64,000 nucleotides of DNA from Bog-473 sp963804055 (GCA_963804055.1 CAWDOU010000012.1:1-64000); one strand, 5' to 3'. Shown: positions 35,060-44,267, counted from the first letter of the stretch. Notes: a model not told the origin generated them from the letters alone. Translations and numbers: made by a program.

Positions 35060-35112
35060 GCAGCGAGCGAGATTAGCCCGACCCGGCCCCCCGGATCGGC
35101 CGGTGGCGCCGG

Positions 35113-35118
35113 TACGCT
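35113..35118 (+). promoter_or_regulatory. -10 box TACGCT, leaderless start of yajQ
   Basis: TANNNT hexamer 6 nt before ATG 35125, with no Shine-Dalgarno. Confidence 0.45.
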
Positions 35119-35124
35119 GGGCCC

Positions 35125-35613
35125 ATGCCCACGTTTGACATCGTTTCGGAAGTCGACATGCAAGAGGTCCGCAACGCGGTCGACCAGGCCAACCGGGAGG
35201 CCGCCACCCGCTTCGACTTCAAGAACACCGACTCGGTCATTGAGTTGAGCGAGAACGAGCTGGTGCTGCGCTCGTCGACCGAAGACCGTCTCCGGGCGCT
35301 CCACCAGGTCCTCGACGAGAAGTTGGTCAAGCGCCAGGTGTCACTCAAGGCCTTCGAGGACGCCAAGATCGAGGAAGCCCAGAAGGGGACCTCCCGCCAG
35401 AAGATCGCCATCCGGGCGGGTATCTCCTCGGACCACGCCAAGCGGTTGAACAAGTTCATCAAGGAGCTCGGCCTCAAGGGCGTGTCGTCGCAGACCCAGG
35501 GTGAGCAGCTCCGCGTCACCGCCAAGAAGCGGGACGACCTCCAAGAGGTCATCGCCAAGTGCAAGGCGGAGGACTTCGGGATCCCGCTGCAGTTCAACAA
35601 CTTCCGGGACTGA
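35125..35613 (+). CDS. yajQ: YajQ-family nucleotide-binding protein
   Basis: 162 residues, full length. MPTFDIVSEVDMQEVRNAVD, ATRFDFKNTDSVIELSENE and AIRAGISSDHAKRLNKFIKE are family hallmarks, and the C-terminus DFGIPLQFNNFRD is universally conserved. Some members bind cyclic di-GMP and regulate gene expression; for others the ligand is unknown. It is convergent with gtrA. Confidence 0.95.
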   Translation: MPTFDIVSEVDMQEVRNAVDQANREAATRFDFKNTDSVIELSENELVLRSSTEDRLRALHQVLDEKLVKRQVSLKAFEDAKIEEAQKGTSRQKIAIRAGISSDHAKRLNKFIKELGLKGVSSQTQGEQLRVTAKKRDDLQEVIAKCKAEDFGIPLQFNNFRD

Positions 35614-35648
35614 GTCCCGGGGCGGGCCCGCTGCCGCCCCGCTCGCAG

Positions 35649-36260
35649 TCAGTCGGTGCTGGAGTGCTCGGCCGCCGCGACCTTCTCGGCGTGGTGCTCT
35701 TCGTACTCGACGGGCGCCACGTGGAAGAGCTTGTTGTAGATCACGAACTTGACCACCCACAGGATGGCGAAGCTGACCAGGTTGGCCAGGTTCACCAGGA
35801 GGGCGGTGGCACCGTGGTGCAGGCCGTGGTTCCGGGCGAAGTCGCCGGCCAGCCAGACGGCCAGGCTGGAGAAGGCCAGGCCGACGAAGGACAGGATCCA
35901 GAAGGGCGCCACCTCTTTCCAGAAGTGCGACTTTCCGCTCTTGCCCCAGACCCAACGCCGGTTGAGCGCGTAGGAGGGGACGGTGGCGACGACGTTGGCC
36001 ACGATGTTGGCCGGCACCTCCGACATGACGTGGAACACGCCGAATGTCAGGAGCAGGGTGACCTGCGACACGATCGTCGAGATCACCGAGACGCCGGCGT
36101 ACTTGATGAGCTTCACGCTGGACGGGTGCGCCATCATCTGGCGGATCCGCACGTGCAGGGACTGGTCCGACGACCAGATGTGGGAGAGGGGCGGGTGCCC
36201 GCCGTGATCGGTCACGGGAGCTTCGCGCTCGCTGGAGGACGCCGCGGGCGGGATCGGCAC
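35649..36260 (-). CDS. GtrA-family membrane protein
   Basis: 203 residues with four transmembrane helices (KLIKYAGVSVISTIVSQVTL, PANIVANVVATVPSYALNRR, FWILSFVGLAFSSLAVWLAG, ALLVNLANLVSFAILWVVKF). LNRRWVWG is the usual GtrA motif after helix 2. GtrA proteins are thought to move polyprenyl-linked sugars across the membrane. Here the nearby MptB-like enzyme and family-1 glycosidase give a weak glycan context. The start is GTG 36260 with a -10-like TAGGGT six bases upstream. Confidence 0.88.
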   Translation of the reverse strand: MPIPPAASSSEREAPVTDHGGHPPLSHIWSSDQSLHVRIRQMMAHPSSVKLIKYAGVSVISTIVSQVTLLLTFGVFHVMSEVPANIVANVVATVPSYALNRRWVWGKSGKSHFWKEVAPFWILSFVGLAFSSLAVWLAGDFARNHGLHHGATALLVNLANLVSFAILWVVKFVIYNKLFHVAPVEYEEHHAEKVAAAEHSSTD

Positions 36261-36266
36261 GGGCCA

Positions 36267-36272
36267 ACCCTA
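36267..36272 (-). promoter_or_regulatory. -10 box TAGGGT, leaderless start of gtrA
   Basis: TANNNT hexamer 6 nt before GTG 36260, with no Shine-Dalgarno. Confidence 0.45.
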
Positions 36273-36304
36273 GCGTGGCGGCCAATTCACCCCATGGCAA
36301 CCCG

Positions 36305-37519
36305 TCATGTGCCCGCTGTGAGCACCCGGTTGCTCCGGGCCACCTCGCCGAACCAGTGGGCGCTCGGCTTCGGGCGGCGCTCGAAGGTGCCCGGGGCCAC
36401 CGCGACCAGCCCGAACTTGGGCCCGTACCCCAGGTGCCACTCGAAGTTGTCCAACAGGCTCCACACGAAATAGCCCCGGAGGTCGATGCCCTCCCGCAGG
36501 CAGCGGTGCGCACTCTGGAGGGCCTCGGACACGAAGGCGATGCGCTCGGCGTCATCATCGGTGGCGATCCCGTTCTCGGTGACCACGATCGGGCGCCCGC
36601 TCACGGCGGCCGCCCGGCGCACCGTGTGCTCGACGGCCTGGGGCCACCGCTCGTCCCCCATCTGGGTCAGCGGGACCGAGGGGTCGTTGGGCGCCAGCCC
36701 GTCCGGACCGAAGTGCATCCGCGTGTAGCACTGCACGCCGACGAAGTCGTCGCCCGCCGTGGCCCGCAGGAAGATGTTCTCGAGCATCTCCTCCGCGGCG
36801 TCGCGCAGGGACTCGCCACCCTCGTCCGCCGTGATCTCGGCCATGGAGAGCGTGAGCCCGACCGGGAAGTCCCCCGGCCCGGCGCGCAGCGCATCGACTG
36901 CCAGCCGGTGGGCGCGCACCATGGCCTCGTTCACGGCGGCGTAGCGCATGAAGTCGTCCTTCACCCCTGGCGGGTACTCCCCCTGGAAGTACCCCATGAC
37001 GGCGACGACATTGGGCTCGTTGATGGTGCAGGCCCACCCGATGAGGTCACCGAGATACGCCGTGGCGCGCTCGACGAAGCGGGCGAACCGCTCGGGGGCG
37101 TCGGGCGACTCCCATCCGCCGCGGGCGGTGAGCCACAGCGGTGTCGTGAAGTGGTGGAACGTGACCACCGGGAGGATCCCGTGGCCGCGACAGGCCGCGC
37201 ACAGCCTCCGGTAGTGCTCCAACGCGGCCACGGAGAACTCGCCTTCGGCCGGCTCGATGCGGCTCCACTCGAGGGAGAACCGGTAGGCGCCGAGGCCCAT
37301 GTCGGCCACCAGCTGGACGTCCTCGCGCCAGCGCTGGAAGGAGTCGCAGGCGTCGCCGCTCGACGCGACCGTGCCCGAAGCCGGGTTGTGTTCCCACGCC
37401 CACCAGTCGTTGTTGACGTTGCCGCCCTCAATCTGATGGGCCGCCGTGGCCACCCCCCAGATGAACCCAGCAGGGAACTCGAGTGCCCCGTCGTCGTCCT
37501 GTCCTCTGGCAGCTGTCAC
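36305..37519 (-). CDS. Glycoside hydrolase family 1 (beta-glucosidase type)
   Basis: About 404 residues, short for GH1 but with a complete barrel. FPAGFIWGVATAAHQIEGG starts the domain, the acid/base Glu is in CTINEPN (residue ~168), the nucleophile in VVTENG (residue ~315) and the aglycone-side WSLLDNFEWHLGYGPKFGL near the C-terminus. There is no signal peptide, so it acts in the cytoplasm on imported beta-glucosides or similar. I prefer GTG 37519 as start because TACCCT lies 8 nt before it; an in-frame GTG at 37549 would add ten residues. Divergent from tesB. Confidence 0.9.
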   Translation of the reverse strand: MTAARGQDDDGALEFPAGFIWGVATAAHQIEGGNVNNDWWAWEHNPASGTVASSGDACDSFQRWREDVQLVADMGLGAYRFSLEWSRIEPAEGEFSVAALEHYRRLCAACRGHGILPVVTFHHFTTPLWLTARGGWESPDAPERFARFVERATAYLGDLIGWACTINEPNVVAVMGYFQGEYPPGVKDDFMRYAAVNEAMVRAHRLAVDALRAGPGDFPVGLTLSMAEITADEGGESLRDAAEEMLENIFLRATAGDDFVGVQCYTRMHFGPDGLAPNDPSVPLTQMGDERWPQAVEHTVRRAAAVSGRPIVVTENGIATDDDAERIAFVSEALQSAHRCLREGIDLRGYFVWSLLDNFEWHLGYGPKFGLVAVAPGTFERRPKPSAHWFGEVARSNRVLTAGT

Positions 37520-37527
37520 GCCGCCGC

Positions 37528-37533
37528 AGGGTA
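37528..37533 (-). promoter_or_regulatory. -10 box TACCCT, leaderless start of GH1 gene
   Basis: TANNNT hexamer 8 nt before GTG 37519. It supports this codon over the in-frame GTG at 37549. Confidence 0.4.
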
Positions 37534-37593
37534 GTTGGGGTCGCGCCACGGTGCTCGGCGACGCCGGTCGCGGCGGCCTGCGAACATGGTTCG

Positions 37594-38457
37594 ATGAGCG
37601 CGTCCCTGGAATTCCTCGTCAACCTGCTCGACCTTGAGCCCATTGAGGTCAACATCTTCCGGGGGATCCAGCCCAACGAGGAGCGCCAGCGCGTCTTCGG
37701 CGGCCAGGTGGCCGGGCAGGCCCTCATGGCCGCGGGGCGCACGGTGGAGCACGGACGGGTGCATTCGCTGCACTCGTATTTCCTGCGACCGGGCGACCCG
37801 AACGTCCCGATCCTCTACGAGGTCGACCGGATCAGGGACGGGCGCTCCTTCACCACCCGCCGCGTCGTCGCCGTGCAGCACGGGCGGGCCATCTTCAACC
37901 TGTCCGCCTCCTTCCACGATCTCGAAGCCGGCCTGGAGCACCAGATCCCCATGCCCGACGTGCCCGAGCCCGAGACGCTGGCTCCCCTCTACGAGAGGCT
38001 GCAGCCCTGGAAGGAGGAGCTGACGGATTGGTTCGACCGGCCCCATCCGATCGACCAGCGGCACATCGGCGCCCTCCCCTGGCACTCGAAGGAGATCGGG
38101 GAGCCCTTTCAACGCCTCTGGATCAGGGCGGACGGCGAGCTCCCCGATGACCCGCTCCTCCACGCCTGTGTGGCGACCTACGCGTCCGACATGTCCCTCT
38201 TCGACACCATCCTCGCCCCGCACGACACCAGCTGGGACGACCCGGAGTTCATGGGGGCCAGCTTGGACCACTGCATGTGGTTCCATCAGCCGTTCCGGGC
38301 CGACGAATGGCTGCTCTACGACACCGACTCGCCGATTGCCGCCCAGGGTCGCGGCCTGGCGCGGGGCTTCCTGTTCGACCGGCAGGGACGGCTCTGCGTC
38401 TCGCTCGCCCAGGAGGGCCTCGTCCGCATGCGCACGCCCACGCGGGCCGAGGAGTGA
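37594..38457 (+). CDS. tesB: Acyl-CoA thioesterase II
   Basis: 287-residue double-hotdog thioesterase that hydrolyses medium- and long-chain acyl-CoA. RVFGGQVAGQALMAAGRTV and SLHSYFLRPGDPNVPILYEV in the first half are typical, as is DGRSFTTRRVVAVQHG. The second half has LLHACVATYASDMSLFDTIL (catalytic Asp) and FHQPFRADEWLLYDTDSPIA, ending with LCVSLAQEGLVR (Gln). All three catalytic positions are present. It ends 1 bp short of the convergent citrate synthase gene. Confidence 0.95.
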   Translation: MSASLEFLVNLLDLEPIEVNIFRGIQPNEERQRVFGGQVAGQALMAAGRTVEHGRVHSLHSYFLRPGDPNVPILYEVDRIRDGRSFTTRRVVAVQHGRAIFNLSASFHDLEAGLEHQIPMPDVPEPETLAPLYERLQPWKEELTDWFDRPHPIDQRHIGALPWHSKEIGEPFQRLWIRADGELPDDPLLHACVATYASDMSLFDTILAPHDTSWDDPEFMGASLDHCMWFHQPFRADEWLLYDTDSPIAAQGRGLARGFLFDRQGRLCVSLAQEGLVRMRTPTRAEE

Positions 38458-38458
38458 C

Positions 38459-39730
38459 TCAGCGGTTCTGCATCGGGGTGTAGTCGCGCGGCTCGGAGCC
38501 GATGTAGAGCTGGCGCGGCCGGGAGATCTTGGAGTCCTGGTCGAGCATCTCCTGCCAGTGGGCCAGCCACCCGGCTGTGCGGGGGATGGCGAAGAGCACG
38601 GGGAACATCTCGAGCGGGAAGCCCATGGCCTGGTAGATGAGGCCTGAGTAGAAGTCGACATTGGGATAGAGCTTGCGCGAGGTGAAGTACTCGTCGCTGA
38701 GCGCGATCTCCTCGAGCTTCAATGCGATGTCGAGGAGCGGGCTCTTCCCCGTGACCTCGAAGACCTCGTCGGCCGTCCGCTTGATGATCTTGGCCCGCGG
38801 GTCGTAGCTCTTGTAGACCCGGTGGCCGAAGCCCTGGAGCCGGCCGCCCGATCCGGACTTCACCGAGGCGATGAAGTCCGGCACGTTGTCGATGCTGCCG
38901 ATCTCGGTGAGCATGCGGATGACCGCCTCGTTGGCGCCACCGTGGCGAGGCCCGTACAGCGCGGCGGCCGCGGCAGCCGTGGAGGAGTAGGGGTCCGAGT
39001 GCGACGAGCCGACGACGCGCATGGCGGTGGTCGAGCAGTTCTGCTCGTGGTCGGCGTGGAGGATGAACAGGATGTCGAGGGCGCGGGCCAGGACGGGGTC
39101 GGCTTCGAACCGCGGCTCCGCGACCTTCCAGAGCATGGAGAGGAAGTTGGGGACGAAATCGAGCGAGTTGTCGGGGTAGACGAAGGGCATGCCGACACTG
39201 AAGCGGTGCGCCGCGGCCGCCAGGGTCGGCATCTTGGCGATGAGGCGGATGATCTGCTTGTTCCTCGACTCCGGGTCGAAGATGTCCTTGGCGTCGAGAT
39301 AGAAGGTCGACAGCGCAGCGACGGCCGAGACCAGCATCCCCATCGGATGGGCGTCGTAGTGGAATCCCTCGAGGAACCGCTTGCGCACGTTCTCGTGGAT
39401 GAACGTGTGGTACGTCACGTCGTGTCGCCACTCGGCGAACTCCGCCTCGCTGGGCAGCTCGCCCTTCAAGAGCAGATAGGCCACCTCGAGATAGGTGGAG
39501 TTCTCGGCCAGCTGCTCAATCGGGTAGCCCCGATACCGCAGGATGCCGGCGTCCCCGTCGAGGTACGTGATGGCGCTCTCACAGGCCGCCGTCGACATGA
39601 AGCCGGGGTCGTAGAACCACACCCCTGGCAGGAGCTTGGACCACTCCGCAGCCGCGACACCGCCGTTGACGAGCGGAATCTCGATGGACTCGCCGTTGCG
39701 ATTGTCCGTGATGGTGATGCTCTCGGCCAC
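38459..39730 (-). CDS. gltA: Citrate synthase
   Basis: 423 residues, hexameric type I. FYDPGFMSTAACESAITYLD, GDAGILRYRGYPIEQLA, the catalytic His in LHADHEQNCSTTAMR and GPRHGGANEAV, and GFGHRVYKSYDPRAKII are present, with the catalytic Asp region near DFYSGLIYQAMGFP. The start is GTG 39730 with CTGGAGGG 7 nt upstream. It supplies the TCA cycle; with the ethylmalonyl-CoA genes elsewhere in the window it suggests extensive acetyl-CoA handling. Confidence 0.97.
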   Translation of the reverse strand: MAESITITDNRNGESIEIPLVNGGVAAAEWSKLLPGVWFYDPGFMSTAACESAITYLDGDAGILRYRGYPIEQLAENSTYLEVAYLLLKGELPSEAEFAEWRHDVTYHTFIHENVRKRFLEGFHYDAHPMGMLVSAVAALSTFYLDAKDIFDPESRNKQIIRLIAKMPTLAAAAHRFSVGMPFVYPDNSLDFVPNFLSMLWKVAEPRFEADPVLARALDILFILHADHEQNCSTTAMRVVGSSHSDPYSSTAAAAAALYGPRHGGANEAVIRMLTEIGSIDNVPDFIASVKSGSGGRLQGFGHRVYKSYDPRAKIIKRTADEVFEVTGKSPLLDIALKLEEIALSDEYFTSRKLYPNVDFYSGLIYQAMGFPLEMFPVLFAIPRTAGWLAHWQEMLDQDSKISRPRQLYIGSEPRDYTPMQNR

Positions 39731-39785
39731 GTGAAGTGCCCTCCAGTTCCTGATTTCTGTGCGTCACGATCCTAGGACCAGGATC

Positions 39786-39810
39786 GGGCGGGGTCGACAC
39801 GGGCCCGCCC
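39786..39810 (-). terminator. Hairpin between anchored protein gene and gltA
   Basis: 7-bp GGGCGGG/CCCGCCC inverted repeat (39786-39792 with 39804-39810) 20 nt past the stop at 39830. There is no U-tract, so termination is only suggested. Confidence 0.35.
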
Positions 39811-39829
39811 GGCGGTGATTCTCCCGTTC

Positions 39830-40933
39830 TCAGGTTCCGGGGGCGACCTGCAGCGCCTGCGTGACGTCGGTGTCGGCGGTGAGCGTCTGACCGGCGGGAA
39901 GGACGAGTTGGACCGTGAGGACGTACGCGGTCGACGGTTTCACCCGCATGGTCACGGCGGGCAGCGTCACGGACGCGCCGAGGGCAAGCGGCGTTGTCCG
40001 GACCTGGGTGATGGTCGCGCCCGAGGTCTGATCGGCCAGCGTGAAGTGGACCGAGACATGGGGCTCGTTGGACGAGCCCTGGTTGGCCAGGACCACGGAC
40101 ACGGTGATCTGCTTCGTTGGGCTGATGATGGAGACATTCGCCGGCGTGCCCTGCGGCGTCGGCAGGGCGGGTGGGTTCAGGCGGACGGTGCGGAGCACGA
40201 CATCGTGCGACGCCGCCAAGGTGGACGAGGTGGCCAGGAGGTCGACCTGCGCCGCCACACTGCCGAGCTGCCACACCTGGGGATTGGTCACCCAGACCGA
40301 TGGCGGCAGCCTCCCCTTCCCGGCGTCGGTGGCCAGCGTGTGCCGCACCGAGCGGTAGAGGGCATCCGACCGCGCCAGGAGCGCGCCCGCGGCCGCGATG
40401 CGGTTCGTGGCCTGGGTGGCCGACAGCAGTGCCGCTGCGCCGGACGAGGCTGCTGCACTGCTCGAGGGGCCGCCAGCGGGGGCAATGGGCTGCATGCCGA
40501 GGAACCCGTACACGGCGGCCCGCAGTTGTGTCGTCGCCTGCGCCCGCTCTGCGAAGACCTCGACGAACTGTGTCGCCACCGGGCCCAGCGGGGTCGAGCC
40601 CGAGGCGACCTGGGCCCTGGCCGCCTCGTCGGCGGTCTGTTGCACCGCATTGTCGAGCGTCGCCTGCACGGCCTGACGGGACTGGGACGGCAGGTCGTTG
40701 ACGATCTTGCGCACGGTGGCGGCGGTGGCGTTCGACTGGACGGCGGCCACCGTGCCCTGCGCCACCAGCGTGCGGTCGGAATTGGCGTCGTAGCCCGCCG
40801 ACTGGCGCGACACCTGCGTGAGGCCGCCGATGACGATGGCCAGGACCACCACCGCGCAGATGAGCAGGGTGATCGGTCGGGCCGAGGATCGACGGCGCGC
40901 GCGGCGGCGTGGCCTGCGTGGCGGCATCGCCAC
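39830..40933 (-). CDS. Membrane-anchored extracytoplasmic protein, unknown
   Basis: 367 residues, not recognised. A basic N-terminus (PPRRPRRRARRRSSAR) precedes one hydrophobic helix (ITLLICAVVVLAIVIGGLTQ, residues 21-40), so the rest is outside. Residues 50-230 are Ala/Gln/Thr-rich and predicted helical. The C-terminal 120 residues (ITVSVVLANQGSSNEPHVSV, YVLTVQLVLPAGQTLTADTD) have the look of a CARDB-like beta-sandwich with an NxGxxxE pattern. It sits between sqdB and gltA, 26 nt after sqdB on the same strand, so the pair may be co-transcribed. Confidence 0.75.
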   Translation of the reverse strand: MAMPPRRPRRRARRRSSARPITLLICAVVVLAIVIGGLTQVSRQSAGYDANSDRTLVAQGTVAAVQSNATAATVRKIVNDLPSQSRQAVQATLDNAVQQTADEAARAQVASGSTPLGPVATQFVEVFAERAQATTQLRAAVYGFLGMQPIAPAGGPSSSAAASSGAAALLSATQATNRIAAAGALLARSDALYRSVRHTLATDAGKGRLPPSVWVTNPQVWQLGSVAAQVDLLATSSTLAASHDVVLRTVRLNPPALPTPQGTPANVSIISPTKQITVSVVLANQGSSNEPHVSVHFTLADQTSGATITQVRTTPLALGASVTLPAVTMRVKPSTAYVLTVQLVLPAGQTLTADTDVTQALQVAPGT

Positions 40934-40959
40934 AGAAACCTACAGGGGAGTGGAGGGCT

Positions 40960-42162
40960 TTACACCGCGAGGAACGACGCGTCAGGCGTCTCGCCCGACG
41001 TCGTCAGGGTGCTGGCACTCGACCGCCACTGGACCGTGGGGGCGATGGCCCGCACATCCACCCGGCTGCGGTAGCGCTCCACCAGCCCGAGGATGTCTGT
41101 GATGACCTCGTCCGTCAGGAGGTGGGGCTGCAGCCCGAGGTCGAGAAGCTTCGTGTTGGCGGCGTGGAAGTAGTGCTCTTCGTTCTCCACCCGGGGGTTG
41201 GACAGGCCCTCCGCGATGTCGACGCGGGTCGGGCAGACCTTCTTGACCATCTCCGCCATTTGACGCACGGAGAACGATTCGGTGAATTGGTTGAAGACCC
41301 GGAACTCGCCGCGGTCGGCGGGGTTCTCGAGGGCCAAGGTCACACAGGCGAGCGTGTCGCGGATGTTCAACATGCCGCGGGTCTGGCCGCCGGCCCCGTA
41401 GACGGTCAGGGGATGACCGGTCACCGCCTGCACACAGAAGCGGTTGAGGACCGTCCCGAAGACGCCGTCGTAGTCGAAGCGGGTCGCCAGCAACGGGTCG
41501 ACGTCGGTCTCCGGGGTCGACTGGCCGTAGACGATGCCCTGGTTCAGGTCCGTGGCGCGCAGCCCCCAGATGCGACAGCCGAACATGATGTTGTGGCTGT
41601 CGTGCACCTTGGACAGGTGGTAGAAGGAGCCGGGCTGCTTGGGGTAGGGCATGACATCGGTGCGGCCCTTGTGGGTGATCTCGATGAACCCTTCCTCAAT
41701 GTCGATGTTGGGGTACCCGTACTCCCCCATGGTCCCGAGCTTCACGAGGTGGATGTCGGGATTGGTCTCCTGAATGGCGTACATCACGTTCAGGTTCCCG
41801 ACGACGTTGTTGACCTGCGTGTAGACGGCGTGCTCCCGGTCGATCATGGAGTACGGGGCGGATCGCTGCTCGCCGAAGTGCACAATGGCGTCGGGCGTCC
41901 CCTTGGCGACCACGTCGTAGGTGAAGGCCGCGTCGGTGAGGTTGCCGATGCGGACGTCGATGGCGTGACCCGACACCTGTTCCCAGCGCGTCACACGGTC
42001 TTGCAGCGAAGCGATCGGGACCAGGCTGTCGACGCCCATCTCGCGGTCGTACTCCCGGCGCACCAGGTTGTCGACGACGGTGATCTCGTGCCCGAGCGCC
42101 GACAGGTGCAGAGCCGTGGGCCAACCGAGATAGCCGTCTCCTCCGAGAACCAGAATCTTCAT
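40960..42162 (-). CDS. sqdB: UDP-sulfoquinovose synthase
   Basis: Makes UDP-sulfoquinovose from UDP-glucose and sulfite, the head-group donor of sulfolipid. 400 residues, extended short-chain dehydrogenase. GGDGYLGWPTALHLS binds NAD, and RREYDREMGVDSLVPIASLQ plus LGTMGEYGYPNIDIEEG are specific to SQD1/SqdB. The catalytic set Thr144, Tyr181 and Lys185 (FYHLSK) falls at the positions known from plant SQD1. No sulfoquinovosyltransferase is adjacent. A minority of family members may make other sulfosugar or branched-sugar nucleotides, but the motif match is close. Confidence 0.9.
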   Translation of the reverse strand: MKILVLGGDGYLGWPTALHLSALGHEITVVDNLVRREYDREMGVDSLVPIASLQDRVTRWEQVSGHAIDVRIGNLTDAAFTYDVVAKGTPDAIVHFGEQRSAPYSMIDREHAVYTQVNNVVGNLNVMYAIQETNPDIHLVKLGTMGEYGYPNIDIEEGFIEITHKGRTDVMPYPKQPGSFYHLSKVHDSHNIMFGCRIWGLRATDLNQGIVYGQSTPETDVDPLLATRFDYDGVFGTVLNRFCVQAVTGHPLTVYGAGGQTRGMLNIRDTLACVTLALENPADRGEFRVFNQFTESFSVRQMAEMVKKVCPTRVDIAEGLSNPRVENEEHYFHAANTKLLDLGLQPHLLTDEVITDILGLVERYRSRVDVRAIAPTVQWRSSASTLTTSGETPDASFLAV

Positions 42163-42362
42163 TTCACCCGTGTTTTCACTCAGGCCCCGCGATTGTTACG
42201 GAGTCGTTTCAACTTCATCATGGGACAAGACCCTGAATTTGAGCTGTGGGGCGGCTGTAATTGGCGTGAGACCAGGGATTATCCCTACGGGAGCAGACTA
42301 AACAGCGGGAATCCAGCGCGGGTGGATGGACCCTCGTTCGAAATCAGGAGCTTCGTCCCTCG
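42163..42362 (-). promoter_or_regulatory. Promoter-bearing gap upstream of sqdB
   Basis: 200 bp of noticeably lower GC than its neighbours between recD and sqdB. The sqdB ATG at 42162 is preceded by GGGTGA at very short spacing and, about 40 nt upstream, the AT-rich CGTAACAATCG that could be a -10. Nothing else is recognised. Confidence 0.4.
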
Positions 42363-44267
42363 TCAGTCCTCGTCGCCCCACAACGCCCGGCGGAGTCCCG
42401 AGGCCCGGGTGATCGGTTTTTCGATGGCGGCCCGGATCGACGACTCGGGGCCGACGAGGATGAGACGCTCCCGGGCCCGGGTCACCGCCGTATAGAGCAA
42501 TTCGCGCGTCAGCACCCGGGAATCGGGGCTCGGCAACAAGAACGCCACCGCCTCGTACTGGGAGCCCTGGCTCTTGTGGACGGTCATCGCGTACACGGTG
42601 TCCACCGCGGCGAGCCGCGCCGGGCTGACCTCGGCGATGGCGCCGCGTCGTTCGAACGCGGCCACCAACCGACCGCCCTCCGACTCGATCACGACACCCG
42701 TGTCGCCGTTGTAGAGGTCCAGTCCGTAGTCGTTCTGCGTCACGATGAGGGGACGGCCGACATACCAGTCGGCTCCGATGGTGAAGCCCTCCACATCGGC
42801 GCGCAGCCAATCCTCGATGTGCCCCATCCACGTGGCCACGCCCTCCGGGCCCCGCCGGTGACCGCACAGGAGGCGGAAGCTGCCCAGTGCGTCGATCGCT
42901 TCACGCGCCCGACCGGCGCGCGCCGACTCGATCACGGCACGTCCCGTGTCGACCGCCAGCCGCCGCACGTCCCCCAGCACGTCGTCGGGAGGACCGGGCT
43001 CGGCTGCATCGGTGGCGATCCATTGCACATTCGAGTCGCCCCGACGGAGGATGGCCATGGCTTCGTCGGCGTCTTCCTGCCGGATGGCCCGGGCCAGGGC
43101 GGCGATGGCCAGCCCGTGGCGGTGCACGTTGCGCAACACGACGATCCCCTGCCCGAACGCGGCGTCCGGCGTGTCCTCTTCGACGGAGACCTCTACCCCC
43201 GTGACGTCGGCGAGCTCCTCACGCGCCGACGCCGGCATGGCCGGGCCCAGGGCGGCGGGTCCCACGATGTCACCCAGGACGGCACCGGCCTCCACCGAGG
43301 CGAGCTGCTCGGGGTCGCCGACCAGGATCAGGCGGGCATCGCTGCGGACCGCCTCGAGCAGCCGGGCCATGAGTGAGAGCGAGACCATGGAGGTCTCGTC
43401 GACGACGACGATGTCGTGCGGCAGCCGGTTCAGCCGATCGTGACGAAAGCGGGTGCGGTTGCCGGGGTTGAAGCCGAGGAGCCGGTGCACCGTCCTGCCC
43501 GTCAGCGCCTGCAGGCGCTCCCGTCGCTCCTGATCGATGCCGATGTCGTCCGCACCGTGGCGCACGGCGTCTTCCAGGCGCGCCGCCGCCTTTCCGGTCG
43601 GAGCGGCGAGTGCCACCAGCGGTGCGCGCGCTCCTGCCACCATCGCCTGCGCCTCCAGCAGCGCGAGCACACGAGCAACTGTGGTCGTCTTCCCGGTCCC
43701 GGGCCCGCCGGCGATCACCGCAAGGCGGCGCAGGACGGCCGTGGCCCCCGCCATGCGCTGGTCTGCGTCGTCGTCGAACAAGTCCCCCAGGCCCTCCCGC
43801 AGCAGGTCGAGGTCGACCGCGAGGGCGGGACTCTCGGACCGTGCGCGCAGCTCCGCCGCCACCAGGCTCTCATCCGCCCAGAGGCGGTCGAGATACAACG
43901 TCGTCCCCTCCAGATGCAGCGGGCGATCGAGCCCGACGATCGGGCTGCCCGCCATCCGCCGGGCCCAGGACGTCGGGTCGGGCCACGGCAGCGCGCCGAG
44001 GTCCACCGGGGTGTCGGTGTCGGCATCGGCCGTGTCGTGGATCGTCGCCAGGTCGACGCAGACGTTGCCGAGGCGCGGCGCACGTGCCGCGAAGGCGGCC
44101 CCCAGGGACACGACCTCGTCGCTCGCCCCACTCAGCCTGGCGAGCCGGAGCGCGACGTGGACATCCGATGTCGAGAGGATGCCGGCGTCGTTGAAGGCGC
44201 GCAGCGATCCCTGACTGGCGCGCACCAGCCGGGCGTCGAAGACGTCGACGGTCTCGAGCTCGGTCAC
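42363..44267 (-). CDS. recD: Exodeoxyribonuclease V subunit alpha
   Basis: 634-residue 5'-3' helicase of RecBCD. The Walker A is AVIAGGPGTGKTTTVARVLA; others are DIVVVDETSMVSLSLMARLL (Walker B), LILVGDPEQLASVEAGAVLG and the C-terminal AMTVHKSQGSQYEAVAFLLP with LLYTAVTRARERLILVG. The start is GTG 44267, overlapping the recB TGA (GTGA). Third gene of the recCBD operon. Confidence 0.95.
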   Translation of the reverse strand: MTELETVDVFDARLVRASQGSLRAFNDAGILSTSDVHVALRLARLSGASDEVVSLGAAFAARAPRLGNVCVDLATIHDTADADTDTPVDLGALPWPDPTSWARRMAGSPIVGLDRPLHLEGTTLYLDRLWADESLVAAELRARSESPALAVDLDLLREGLGDLFDDDADQRMAGATAVLRRLAVIAGGPGTGKTTTVARVLALLEAQAMVAGARAPLVALAAPTGKAAARLEDAVRHGADDIGIDQERRERLQALTGRTVHRLLGFNPGNRTRFRHDRLNRLPHDIVVVDETSMVSLSLMARLLEAVRSDARLILVGDPEQLASVEAGAVLGDIVGPAALGPAMPASAREELADVTGVEVSVEEDTPDAAFGQGIVVLRNVHRHGLAIAALARAIRQEDADEAMAILRRGDSNVQWIATDAAEPGPPDDVLGDVRRLAVDTGRAVIESARAGRAREAIDALGSFRLLCGHRRGPEGVATWMGHIEDWLRADVEGFTIGADWYVGRPLIVTQNDYGLDLYNGDTGVVIESEGGRLVAAFERRGAIAEVSPARLAAVDTVYAMTVHKSQGSQYEAVAFLLPSPDSRVLTRELLYTAVTRARERLILVGPESSIRAAIEKPITRASGLRRALWGDED

